Below are positions 1 to 8,328 of a stretch of DNA of 64,000 bases, one piece after another (position 1 is the first letter of the stretch; each line of letters starts with the position of its first letter). The stretch is from Pseudomonas sp. ATCC 13867. Lineage in GTDB: Bacteria; Pseudomonadota; Gammaproteobacteria; Pseudomonadales; Pseudomonadaceae. The translations under genes and the position numbers were made by a program. Under the pieces are notes generated by a model. That model saw nothing but the letters and a program-made list of their open reading frames with translations, was not told the DNA's origin and ran no database searches. Location: positions 2,921,001 to 2,985,000 of the forward strand of contig NC_020829.1 of assembly GCF_000349845.1 (NCBI RefSeq), written 5' to 3'.

Positions 1-2
1 GC

Positions 3-995
3 AGCTACCGCTATGTGGTGGACAACAACAACCCCACCGTGCAAGCCATGCGCAGCGCCGGCGAAACCCTCAGCGAGGTCTTCACCTACCGCATGCGCGA
101 CACCGCCGGCGCCACCTCCGACGCGCGCCTGACCCTGACCATCCAGGGCGCCAACGACAACCCGGTGGCGCGCGACGACAGCAACTTCGCCAGCGACCAG
201 GTGCCGGCGCCGCACACCAGCGGCAACGTCCTGCCCAACGACAGCGACATCGACGGCGGCGACCAGCTCAGCGTCACCGGCATTCGCACCGGCCAGGAGA
301 ACGAAAGCGGCACCTCGGGTAGCGTCGGCCAGCCCATCGCCGGGCGCTACGGCACCCTGGTGCTCAACGCCGACGGCAGCTACACCTACACCATCGACCT
401 GAGCAACAAGGAAGTGCTGGCGGCCGCCGGCCTCGGGCAGATCCTCAAGGACTACTTCACCTACACCATCAGCGACCTCGCCGGCGCCACCGACCAGGCG
501 CTGCTGACCATCACCCTGGACATCTCGACACCCTACATCCCGCCAGGGCCCTACGCCGGCCTCTTCGCCGAAGACGGCCGCCCGCACGACCCGCCGCTGG
601 GATACGACCCGGCGATCTTCATACAGCCGGTGGTGGAGCGCATCGACAACAACCTCTCGCTGTCCGCCTGGAGCGCGGACGGCAGCAACATCGATCTCTT
701 CGCCACCCCGGAGATCGAGAGCCAGTCGCTCGGCGATCAGCTCGGCCAGGTGAAGGGCCAGTTCGTCGCCCGCGCCGTGGGCGAAAGCCGGCGCGCCAGC
801 GACCTGGACAAGCGCTGGGTGGAAGGCCGCCACGGCGTCACCAGCCTGAGCGCCGACGGCCTGCTCCCCGATCCGTCGCTGTGGGCGCCGCTGCCCGGCG
901 ACATGCTGGCGAAGAACGCTGAACACGCGCAGACCGCACCGGGCTTCCGTGCCCAACTGCGCGACGCCGCCCAACGCCGGAGCGGCAACCCATGA
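3..995 (+). CDS. VCBS-repeat large surface protein/adhesin, C-terminal part (5' truncated by window edge)
   Basis: The frame is open from the first full codon, so only about the last 330 residues are visible. They hold two VCBS/cadherin-like repeat units, recognisable by segments such as GTLVLNADGSYTYTID and DYFTYTISDLAGATD, with GANDNP-type linkers. These are typical of giant secreted biofilm adhesins. After the repeats comes a non-repetitive tail of about 150 residues, rich in Pro, Ser and Asp. No RTX nonapeptides (GGxGxDxxx) and no hydrophobic type I secretion tail are visible, unlike LapA-class adhesins. The stop overlaps an upstream ATG of the TolC-like gene (ATGA at 992-995), so secretion genes follow directly. 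Adhesin function is inferred from the repeats; ligand unknown. Confidence 0.8.
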   Translation, partial: SYRYVVDNNNPTVQAMRSAGETLSEVFTYRMRDTAGATSDARLTLTIQGANDNPVARDDSNFASDQVPAPHTSGNVLPNDSDIDGGDQLSVTGIRTGQENESGTSGSVGQPIAGRYGTLVLNADGSYTYTIDLSNKEVLAAAGLGQILKDYFTYTISDLAGATDQALLTITLDISTPYIPPGPYAGLFAEDGRPHDPPLGYDPAIFIQPVVERIDNNLSLSAWSADGSNIDLFATPEIESQSLGDQLGQVKGQFVARAVGESRRASDLDKRWVEGRHGVTSLSADGLLPDPSLWAPLPGDMLAKNAEHAQTAPGFRAQLRDAAQRRSGNP

Positions 996-1033
996 TGCGT
1001 ACGCAACAATCACGGATGGACCAAGGACTGCAC

Positions 1034-2575
1034 ATGCCCGCATACGCCCTGAAATGCCTGAGTGCCACGATCGCCGCCACTGTCGTTCTGACGGCCTGTT
1101 CGTCATTCCAGCCCAAGCCCTATACCCAGGATGAAATGCGACAGCGGGTCATCGAAGACCAGGCGCGGATGTACAAGGAACAGGAGCCGGTGAACGGTCC
1201 GATCACCTTCTACGAAGCCTCCGCCCGAGCGTTGAAATACAACCTCGACTACCGCCTCAAGCTGCTGGAAAGCGCGCTGGCATCAGACCTGCGCGACGTC
1301 ACCAGCCACGAGATGCTGCCGCGCCTGGTGGCCTCGGCCGGCTACGCCGGGCGCAACAACGATTCGGGCGGCACCTCCATCGGCATCGAGGACCGCCAGG
1401 TCAGCTTGCGCCCATCCACCTCCGAGGAGCGCTACCGCACGCTGTACAGCCTGGGACTGTCCTGGAGCCTGCTGGACTTCGGCGTCGCCTACTACCGCAC
1501 CCAGCAGAAGAACGACCAGATGCTGATGGCCGAGGAACGCCGCGAGAAGGTCGCGCAGAATGTCCTGCAGGACGTGCGCAACGCCTACTGGCGCGCCCTG
1601 GGCGCCCAGCGCCTGCTGCCGGAAGTGGACGGCCTGCTGATGCGCACCCACCGCGCCCTGACCGCCGCCCGCGAGGCGGAAAACCAGGGCCTGCTGCCGC
1701 GCCAGGACATCCTCGCCTACCAGCGCGCCCTGCTCGACTCGGTATACATGCTCACCGTGCGCCGCCAGGACCTGGAGTTCGCCCGCGCCGAACTGGCCGC
1801 GCTGATGTCGCTGCCGCCCAACACCAGGATGGTGCTGGCCGACGTCAGCGAACAGCCGCTGCCGCTGGTCACCAGCAACACCGAGCAACTGGAGCGCCTG
1901 TCCCTGGAGCACCGTCCGGAAATCATGGAAGAGTGGTACAGAAAGCGCGTCGACATGAACGACCTGAAGATCGCCAAGGCGCAGCTGTGGCCCAACCTGA
2001 GCTTCAACTACGGCTACGAGTACGACTCCAACAAGTACCTGTACAACAACGACTGGAACCAGACCGGCGTCCAGGTCTCGATGAACCTCCTGCGCCTCTT
2101 GCAGTACCCGGACATCAAGGCCGCCGAAGAGAGCCAGGAGAAGACCGACGACATGCGCCGCACCGCACTGTCGATGGCCATCCTCACCCAGGTTCGCGTC
2201 GGCCTGCTGCGCTACCAGCTGGCGCGCCAGGAAGTGGAGTTCGCCAACGAAAGCCTGCGGGTCGACAAGAGCCTGCTCGACTACGCCCAGTCCGCCCGTG
2301 GCGCCGCCCTGGGCAGCGAGCTGGAGCTGATCCGCGCCGAAGGCCGCTACCTGCTCTCGCGCTACCAGCGCGAAGCCGCCTACTCCGACGCCCAGGCCGC
2401 CTGGGGCCGGCTGTACAACTCGGTGGGCTTCGAGGTGATGCCCAAGGAAATCGAGAACCACGACATCAAGACGCTTGCGCGGGAAATCCAACGCACGCTC
2501 GATCAGCAGTCCAGCAGCAACCTGCTCGCCAGCAGCCTCTCCAGCAGTGAAGGAAGCGCCAATGTCGCGCAGTAA
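1034..2575 (+). CDS. TolC-family outer membrane efflux/secretion lipoprotein
   Basis: A 513-residue outer membrane factor. I chose ATG 1034 over in-frame ATGs at 992 and 1016 because it has an AAGGA ribosome site at 1023-1027 and gives a clean lipoprotein signal with lipobox LTAC (Cys about residue 22). The body shows the long alpha-helical, Gln/Arg/Glu-rich duplicated structure of TolC-like trimeric channels, with motifs such as AYYRTQQKNDQ and NLSFNYGYEY. It presumably forms the outer membrane exit duct for the adhesin encoded upstream, joined to the adaptors encoded downstream. It overlaps the next gene by 14 bp, which points to one operon. Family assignment is firm; substrate is inferred from position. 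Confidence 0.88.
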   Translation: MPAYALKCLSATIAATVVLTACSSFQPKPYTQDEMRQRVIEDQARMYKEQEPVNGPITFYEASARALKYNLDYRLKLLESALASDLRDVTSHEMLPRLVASAGYAGRNNDSGGTSIGIEDRQVSLRPSTSEERYRTLYSLGLSWSLLDFGVAYYRTQQKNDQMLMAEERREKVAQNVLQDVRNAYWRALGAQRLLPEVDGLLMRTHRALTAAREAENQGLLPRQDILAYQRALLDSVYMLTVRRQDLEFARAELAALMSLPPNTRMVLADVSEQPLPLVTSNTEQLERLSLEHRPEIMEEWYRKRVDMNDLKIAKAQLWPNLSFNYGYEYDSNKYLYNNDWNQTGVQVSMNLLRLLQYPDIKAAEESQEKTDDMRRTALSMAILTQVRVGLLRYQLARQEVEFANESLRVDKSLLDYAQSARGAALGSELELIRAEGRYLLSRYQREAAYSDAQAAWGRLYNSVGFEVMPKEIENHDIKTLAREIQRTLDQQSSSNLLASSLSSSEGSANVAQ

Positions 2576-3338
2576 ATCGTCGTACCTGTTCCTCCCGCTC
2601 TGCCTGATGCTGCTGCAACCGGCGCTGGCCGCCGACGCCGGCGCGCCCCTGCCGCCGCTCCCGGGCAACGATCCGGGGGCAATTCGCGTGCTGCTGGTGG
2701 CCGACCTGGAAACCACCCTCTCCGCCCAGATGAACGGCACCCTCGGCGCGCTCAAGGCCAGTCTCGGCGAAAAAGTCGCCAAGGACGCGCAACTGGCCCA
2801 GCTCAACTGCGTGGAAGTCAACGCCCGCGCCAAGGTCGCCGCCGCCGAGCTGAACATGGCCCGCGCCAACCTTGCGGCCAAGCGCAACCTGCGCAAGCTC
2901 GATGCGGTGGGCGACCTGGAAGTGGCGATGGCCAGCACCGAAGTGGAAAAGGCCGACGGCGCTCTCACCCTGGCCCGCGCCCAGGCCAGCTACTGCCTGA
3001 TCGACGCGCCCTTCTCCGGGCGCATCGCCAAGGTCTACGTCAAGCCGTACCAGACCGTCTCCGCCGGCACGCCGCTGTTCGACCTGGTCAGCGACGGCGC
3101 CCTGAAAGTCCGCCTCAACGTGCCCTCCTCGCTGCTGCCACGCCTGCAGCCGGGCATGCCGCTGCAAGTGGACATCCACGAAACCGGCAAGCACTACCCG
3201 GCCAAGGTCAGCGCGATCAACGCGCGGGTCGACGCCGTGGCGCAGACCGTGGAGCTGGAGGCGAAGCTGGACACCAGCTACCCCGAACTGATCGCCGGCA
3301 TGAGCGGGGTCGCACGCTTCCCCGAAAGCCATGAGTGA
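2562..3338 (+). CDS. Periplasmic adaptor (HlyD/RND membrane-fusion type), small
   Basis: A 258-residue protein starting inside the end of the TolC-like gene. The start MSRSKSSY is preceded by GAAGGAAG and gives a Sec signal peptide ending near ALAADAG. The rest matches the membrane-fusion adaptor plan: an N-terminal half lipoyl motif, a short helical hairpin (about residues 85-145), a second lipoyl half (YCLIDAPFSGRIAKVYVKP) and a beta-barrel segment (LKVRLNVPSSLLPRL). It lacks an N-terminal membrane anchor, so it is probably a free periplasmic subunit. It overlaps the next gene by 8 bp. Probably bridges the TolC-like channel to the inner-membrane components 3' of it. Confidence 0.8.
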   Translation: MSRSKSSYLFLPLCLMLLQPALAADAGAPLPPLPGNDPGAIRVLLVADLETTLSAQMNGTLGALKASLGEKVAKDAQLAQLNCVEVNARAKVAAAELNMARANLAAKRNLRKLDAVGDLEVAMASTEVEKADGALTLARAQASYCLIDAPFSGRIAKVYVKPYQTVSAGTPLFDLVSDGALKVRLNVPSSLLPRLQPGMPLQVDIHETGKHYPAKVSAINARVDAVAQTVELEAKLDTSYPELIAGMSGVARFPESHE

Positions 3339-4671
3339 GCTGCTGCCGCCACCCCAGCTGCTGCTGAGCCTGGCCAATGTGCGGGACAAGGCGCTGGCGG
3401 CCGATTCGCGCAACGGCCTGGCCTTCAGCATCGCCAACGACCTGTTCCCGCTGCTGCGCTTCCACCAGGCGCTGGTGTTCGCCTGCCACGACACGCGCAA
3501 CGAACTGCTGGCCGTCTCCGGCCTGGCCAAGCCCACGGAAGACTCGCCCTACCTGGTCTGGCTCGAACGCGCCAGCCGCTGGATCGCCGCGCAACTGCCC
3601 GACACCGCGCCGGCCTGGCTCGCCCGCGAAGCCCTCGATCCGCCGGCGGACATCGCCGAAGGCTGGGCCGAGTGGTGGCCCGCCGGACTCTGGTGCGTAC
3701 CGTTGCACGACCGCGCCGGCCAGCGCCAGGGGCTGGTGCTGTTCCTCCTCGACGAGGCACCGGCGCGTAACCTGCAACCGCTGCTGCAAGGCGTCTGGCA
3801 GACCTGGGCGCACGCCTGGGCCGCCTTCGGGCCACGTCCGCGCCTGCGCTTCTGGCGGCCGAGCAAGCGTCAACTGCTGATCGGCGCGGTCGCCCTGGCC
3901 GCGCTGCTGCTGATCCCGGTACGGCAGACGGCCCTGGCACCGGCGGAAGTCGTGTCGCGCAACGCCCAGATGATCAGCTCGCCCATCGACGGCGTGATCG
4001 CGCAGATGCTGGTGCGCCCCAACCAGAGCGTGGAAGTCGGCACGCCGCTGTTCGTACTGGATGAAACCACCCTGCGCAGCCGCGCCGAAGTGCTGGCCAA
4101 GGAAGTCGCGGTAGCCGACGCCGAACTCATGGCCGCCAGCCAGCGCGCCTTCGACAACCCGCAGAGCAAGAGCGAACTGACGGTGCTCGACGGCCGCGCC
4201 CGCCAGCGCCGCGCCGAACTGGCCGCCGTGCAGGCGCAGTTGGCGCGCACCCGCGTGCTCTCGCCGCGCGCCGGCGTCGCGGTGTACAGCGACCCCAACG
4301 ACTGGCTGGGCAAGCCGGTGGTCACCGGCGAACGCATCCTCCAGGTGGCCGACCCGAGCAAACCGGGCATGCGCATCCAACTGCCGGTGGCCGACGCCAT
4401 CGCCCTGGAGCCGGGGGCGAAGGTCGCGCTGTTCCTCACCGCCTATCCGCTCGACCCGCTGCACGGGGAAATCCTCGAAACCAGCTACCAGGCCAAGCCC
4501 AGCGACGAAGGCGTGGCCTCCTACCGCCTGCTGGCCAGCGTGGAAAACGCCCCGCCGCACGCCCGCCTCGGCCTGCACGGCACCGCCAAGCTCTACGGCG
4601 AACGCGTGGTGCTCGGCTATTACCTGCTGCGCCGGCCGCTGGCCTCGCTGCGCGCCTGGACCGGCTGGTGA
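3331..4671 (+). CDS. Inner-membrane HlyD-type adaptor with N-terminal GAF-like domain
   Basis: 446 residues with an unusual layout. Residues 1 to about 165 look like a cytoplasmic GAF-like sensory/binding domain (LANVRDKALAADSR, PLHDRAGQRQGLVLFLLDE). One transmembrane helix follows (about 183-202, LLIGAVALAALLLIPV). The periplasmic part is a HlyD/barrel-sandwich adaptor (QMISSPIDGVIAQMLVRPNQ, a short helical hairpin, ARTRVLSPRAGVAVYSDPND and a beta-barrel). Canonical HlyD proteins have only a short cytoplasmic tail, so the GAF-like head is notable. Start is ATG 3331, overlapping the previous gene. Probably part of the same export machine, perhaps coupling it to an internal signal; that role is inference. 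Confidence 0.75.
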   Translation: MSELLPPPQLLLSLANVRDKALAADSRNGLAFSIANDLFPLLRFHQALVFACHDTRNELLAVSGLAKPTEDSPYLVWLERASRWIAAQLPDTAPAWLAREALDPPADIAEGWAEWWPAGLWCVPLHDRAGQRQGLVLFLLDEAPARNLQPLLQGVWQTWAHAWAAFGPRPRLRFWRPSKRQLLIGAVALAALLLIPVRQTALAPAEVVSRNAQMISSPIDGVIAQMLVRPNQSVEVGTPLFVLDETTLRSRAEVLAKEVAVADAELMAASQRAFDNPQSKSELTVLDGRARQRRAELAAVQAQLARTRVLSPRAGVAVYSDPNDWLGKPVVTGERILQVADPSKPGMRIQLPVADAIALEPGAKVALFLTAYPLDPLHGEILETSYQAKPSDEGVASYRLLASVENAPPHARLGLHGTAKLYGERVVLGYYLLRRPLASLRAWTGW

Positions 4672-4687
4672 TGGAGAGAGTCTGGTG

Positions 4688-6787
4688 ATGGACACTGCCG
4701 TCGAAGACCTGCCCACCCCGCCCCTGCGCGACGACCTGCGCCTGAGCGAAGCCGCGCCCGGCCCCAACGGCGAACCGGTGTGGGTGATCCAGGACTGCGT
4801 GCTCAACCGGTTCTACCGCATCGGCTGGCTGGAGTTCGAATGCCTGCTGCGCTGGGAACAGACACCCCGGCAGATCAGCGAACAGATCGCCGAGCAGACC
4901 GCGCTCAAGCCCGACACCGAGCAGGTGCTGGGCTTTCGTCAGTTCCTCGAATACCACCAGTTGCTGCGCTCCGGCCCCGAAGCCCTGGCGCGCCTGCAGG
5001 CACGCAGCGAAGGCAGCCAGTGGACCACCTGGAAATGGTGGCTGCACCACTACCTGTTCTTCCGCATCCCGCTGATCCGCCCGCAGCGCTTCCTGCGCGC
5101 CATCGCCGGCAGCCTCGCCTGGCTGTTCAACCGCTTCACGGCGGCGCTGGTGCTGCTGCTCAGCCTCGCCGGCATCGTGCTGGTCACGCACCAGTGGGAC
5201 ACCTTCACCCACGATGTGGTGGAATCCTTCTCCTTCGAGGGCCTGCTCAGCTTCGCCGCCGCGCTGGTGGTGGCCAAGACGTTGCACGAGATGGGCCACG
5301 CGCTGGTGGCGACCCGGCTGGGGCTCAAGGTCGCGCACATGGGCATCGCCTTCGTGGTGATGTGGCCGATGCTCTACACCGACACCGGGGAAAGCTGGAA
5401 ACTGCGCAGCAACCGCCAGCGTCTGGCCATCGCCAGCGCCGGCATCGTCACCGAACTGGGCCTGGCCGGGCTCTCGACGCTGGGCTGGGCGCTGGCCGAT
5501 CCCGGCCCCTTGCGCAACGCCTTGCTGTACCTGGCCACCACCAGTTGGGCGCTGTCGCTGGCGCTGAACGCCAGCCCCTTCATGCGTTTCGACGGCTACT
5601 TCATCCTCTCCGACCTGCTGGACTTCCCCAACCTGCACGAACGCGCAAGCGCCCTGGCCCGCACCACCCTGCGCCGCAACCTGCTCGGTCTGGACGAGCC
5701 GTGGGCGGAACACTTCCCCACCGGCAAGCGCCGCCTGCTGGTGGCGTTCGCCTTCGGCACCTGGGTCTACCGCCTGCTGCTGTTCCTCGGCATCGCCGTG
5801 GCGGTCTATTACTTCTTCTTCAAACTGCTGGGAATCTTCCTGTTCGCCGTGGAAATCAGCTGGTTCATCGTTCAGCCCGTGTGGCGTGAACTCAAGGTCT
5901 GGTGGCAGCGCCGTGGGGAAGTGAAGCCACGGCGCAAACTGGTCTTCCTGGCACTGCTTGGTGCCGTACTGCTCCTGCTGGCGGTGCCCTGGCGCACCCA
6001 GGTCCACGCGATGGGCGTGGCCCGCGCGGCGCAGCAGTTGCACGTCTATGCGCCGTTCCCTGCGCTGCTGCGCGATGTGCGCTCCGGCGGTGAAGTCGCC
6101 AAGGGCGAAACCCTGGCGGTAATGGAAGAACCGGACATCGCCGCCAGGGTACGCGGCAGCGAAGCCAGCATCCGCGGCTACGAAGGCCGCCTGGCCGGCA
6201 TGCTCGCCGACCCGCAGGGGCTCGCCGAGGAAGCCGTCACCCGCCAGCGCCTGGGCGTGGAATACCAGCAGGCCCGCGCCGCCCGCAACGAGATGGCCCG
6301 CCTGACGCTGCAAGCGCCCTTCGCCGGCCGCTGGATGGATGTGAACCCGGAGTGGAAAGCCGGCCAGTGGATCAATACCCGCGAGCCGATCGGCGTGCTG
6401 GTCGATCCGGGTTCCTGGCTGGTGGACGCCTACGTCAAGCAGGACGAGGTGCAGCGCCTCACCGACGGCGGCCGCGTGCGCTTCTACCCCGAGGGCGTGC
6501 CCAGCCCCATCGACGGCCAGGTGGTGCTGATCGGCACCACCCGCGTCAGCCAGTTGGAGCAGCCGATGCTCGCCTCGCGCTACGGCGGCCCGCTGAACGT
6601 CAACGCCCAGGGCGACGCGCTGATACCCAATCCGGCGCTGTTCCACGTGCTGGTGAAACTGGAGGAAGCGCCGCCGAACCTGCATGAAACGCGTGGGCAC
6701 CTGCAGATCGATGGCGCCCGGCGCAGCTGGCTGGGGGAAGGCTTGACCCGGTTGCTGGCGGTGGCGTTGCGGGAGAGCGGATTCTAG
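4688..6787 (+). CDS. M50-family membrane metalloprotease fused to a HlyD-like barrel-sandwich domain
   Basis: 699 residues. Start ATG 4688 has GGAGAG nine bases upstream; an adjacent GTG at 4685 is possible. Domain order: a PqqD/winged-helix-like N-terminal region (about 20-110); transmembrane helices; a zinc motif HEMGH (H200, E201, H204) within TLHEMGHALVATRLGL; more helices; the third-ligand motif MRFDGY (D302), equivalent to the LDG motif of site-2 proteases; further helices up to about residue 440; then a periplasmic adaptor part (LRDVRSGGEVAKGETLAVM, ARLTLQAPFAGRWMDV). All M50 catalytic residues are present, so it may be an active intramembrane protease. It replaces the ABC ATPase expected in a type I secretion operon. 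Role in adhesin export or processing is inferred. Confidence 0.8.
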   Translation: MDTAVEDLPTPPLRDDLRLSEAAPGPNGEPVWVIQDCVLNRFYRIGWLEFECLLRWEQTPRQISEQIAEQTALKPDTEQVLGFRQFLEYHQLLRSGPEALARLQARSEGSQWTTWKWWLHHYLFFRIPLIRPQRFLRAIAGSLAWLFNRFTAALVLLLSLAGIVLVTHQWDTFTHDVVESFSFEGLLSFAAALVVAKTLHEMGHALVATRLGLKVAHMGIAFVVMWPMLYTDTGESWKLRSNRQRLAIASAGIVTELGLAGLSTLGWALADPGPLRNALLYLATTSWALSLALNASPFMRFDGYFILSDLLDFPNLHERASALARTTLRRNLLGLDEPWAEHFPTGKRRLLVAFAFGTWVYRLLLFLGIAVAVYYFFFKLLGIFLFAVEISWFIVQPVWRELKVWWQRRGEVKPRRKLVFLALLGAVLLLLAVPWRTQVHAMGVARAAQQLHVYAPFPALLRDVRSGGEVAKGETLAVMEEPDIAARVRGSEASIRGYEGRLAGMLADPQGLAEEAVTRQRLGVEYQQARAARNEMARLTLQAPFAGRWMDVNPEWKAGQWINTREPIGVLVDPGSWLVDAYVKQDEVQRLTDGGRVRFYPEGVPSPIDGQVVLIGTTRVSQLEQPMLASRYGGPLNVNAQGDALIPNPALFHVLVKLEEAPPNLHETRGHLQIDGARRSWLGEGLTRLLAVALRESGF

Positions 6788-6869
6788 CGGCGCGGCCCCT
6801 CCGGGTGACGAGGCACATGCCCGCTCCTACGGGAGCAAAGCGCTCAGCTTCAGGACTGCTGGTGAATCC

Positions 6870-6893
6870 GTTCGCGAGCAAGCTCGCTCCTAC
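6870..6893. repeat. REP-like palindrome (single)
   Basis: Core GCGAGCAAGCTCGC followed by TCCTAC, the Pseudomonas REP motif that recurs many times in this window, always between genes. It lies between the convergent ends of the M50/HlyD gene and codA. The rest of 6788-7064 shows no gene I can support. Confidence 0.85.
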
Positions 6894-7064
6894 AAGGGCG
6901 GGGCGGCTTCGGGCGCTTTCGTAGAAGCGGACTTCGCCCGCGATGCCCTGTTCTTCGTACGCAATCAGGCGCCGCGCGATCCGCCGCGCCGTGAGCCGAA
7001 GGCCGAAGGTCTCCACCAAGACTCTCGGCCATTCGCCGCTTCCGCAAGAAACCCGGGTGGTCGA

Positions 7065-8306
7065 TCAGCCCTCGACCAGCTCCACCTTCTCCGGCTCGCG
7101 CTTCATCAGCACGCGGCCATTGCGGATCGAGTACAGCGCCTTGGTCTGCTGGCGCACCGCTTCGTAATCGCTTTCCACACCCAGCACCAGCAGGTTGGCC
7201 GGGCGGCCGGCGGCGATGCCGTAGCGCGCGCCCAGGTTCAGCGCGCGGGCGCTGTTGTCGGTGACCAGGTCGAGCGCACGCTGCAGGTCGTCGAAGCCCA
7301 TCATGTGGCAGATGTGCAGGCCGGCATCGAGCACGCGCAGGATGTTGCCGTTACCCAGCGGGTACCACGGATCCTTGATCGAATCCTGGCCGAAGCAGAC
7401 GTTCATGCCGGCGCGGTCGATCTCGGCCACGCGGGTCACGCCGCGGCGTTTCGGGAAGGTGTCGAAGCGGCCCTGCAGGTGGATGCTCTCGGTCGGGCAG
7501 GAGACGAAGTTGATGCCCGAGCGCTTGAGCAGGCGGAACAGCTTGGAGCAATACGCGTTGTCGTAGGAGCCCATCGCGGTAGTGTGGCTGGCGGTGACGC
7601 GACCACCCATGCCGCGCACGCGGGCTTCTTCGGCGAGCACTTCGAGGAAGCGCGAGTTCGGGTCGTCGGTCTCGTCGCAGTGCACGTCCACCAGGCAGCC
7701 GGTGCGCTCGGCCAGGTCCATCAGGAACTTGATCGAGCTGACGCCCTGCTCGCGGGTGTTCTCGAAGTGCGGGATGCCGCCGACCACGTCCGCGCCCAGG
7801 CGGATCGCCTCTTCCATCAGCTCGCGGCCGCCTTCGTAGGACTCGATGCCCTCCTGCGGGAAGGCGACGATCTGCAGGTCCACCAGGTGCCGCGCTTCTT
7901 CACGAACCTCCAGCATGGCCTTGAGCGCGGCCAGGGTCGGATCGGTCACGTCGACGTGGGTGCGCACGTGCTGGATGCCGTGGGCGGCCAGCATGCGGAT
8001 GGTGGTGTGGGCGCGGGACTTGGTGTCCGCGTGCGTGATGGTTTCCTTGCGCTGGGCCCAGCGCTCGATGCCCTCGAACAGCGTGCCGCTCATGTTCCAT
8101 TCCGGCTCGCCGGCGGTCAGGGTGGCGTCGAGGTGGATGTGCGGCTCCACCAGTGGAGCGATGGCCAGGTTGCCGCGGGCGTCGATGTCGTCGCCGCTGG
8201 CGGCTACGCTGCCGGCTTGCTGGACGACTTCGGCGATGACATCGCCTTCGCAGCGGATGGTGAACAGGCCGGTCTGCTTGCGCAGCGAGGCGTTGATGAT
8301 TTTCAT
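7065..8306 (-). CDS. codA: Cytosine deaminase
   Basis: 413-residue amidohydrolase that converts cytosine to uracil and ammonia in pyrimidine salvage. The metal and catalytic residues of E. coli CodA are recognisable: PHIHLD (H56, H58), VHCDETDDPNSRF (H208, E211), SHTTAMGSY (H240) and FGQDSIKDPW (D307). The constant offset of about 5-6 residues from the E. coli enzyme supports the identification. It is the last gene of a minus-strand operon after codB and a PucR-type regulator, 22 bp downstream of the latter, so uptake and deamination are co-expressed. Length fits the family (427 in E. coli). Substrate-range variants of this family exist (isoguanine, for example), but the codB neighbour favours cytosine. 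Confidence 0.93.
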   Translation of the reverse strand: MKIINASLRKQTGLFTIRCEGDVIAEVVQQAGSVAASGDDIDARGNLAIAPLVEPHIHLDATLTAGEPEWNMSGTLFEGIERWAQRKETITHADTKSRAHTTIRMLAAHGIQHVRTHVDVTDPTLAALKAMLEVREEARHLVDLQIVAFPQEGIESYEGGRELMEEAIRLGADVVGGIPHFENTREQGVSSIKFLMDLAERTGCLVDVHCDETDDPNSRFLEVLAEEARVRGMGGRVTASHTTAMGSYDNAYCSKLFRLLKRSGINFVSCPTESIHLQGRFDTFPKRRGVTRVAEIDRAGMNVCFGQDSIKDPWYPLGNGNILRVLDAGLHICHMMGFDDLQRALDLVTDNSARALNLGARYGIAAGRPANLLVLGVESDYEAVRQQTKALYSIRNGRVLMKREPEKVELVEG

Positions 8307-8328
8307 GGGATCAAAGGTCCTCTTCAGG

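Noticed and set aside
4436..6700. 754-codon open frame on the minus strand, and similar long antisense frames (1283-2968, 14803-17235, 29854-32232)
   Set aside because: They lie opposite clear protein-coding genes, have His/Gln/Arg/Val-biased composition typical of high-GC antisense frames, no ribosome sites and no recognisable domains.
1..6787. Classical type I secretion (LapBCE-like) operon
   Set aside because: No ABC ATPase motifs (Walker A/B, LSGGQ) in any of the genes; the inner-membrane component has an M50 zinc motif instead.
6600..7047. Small minus-strand frames in the M50/codA gap
   Set aside because: They run through a REP element and the 3' end of the M50 gene, and have no ribosome site or family.
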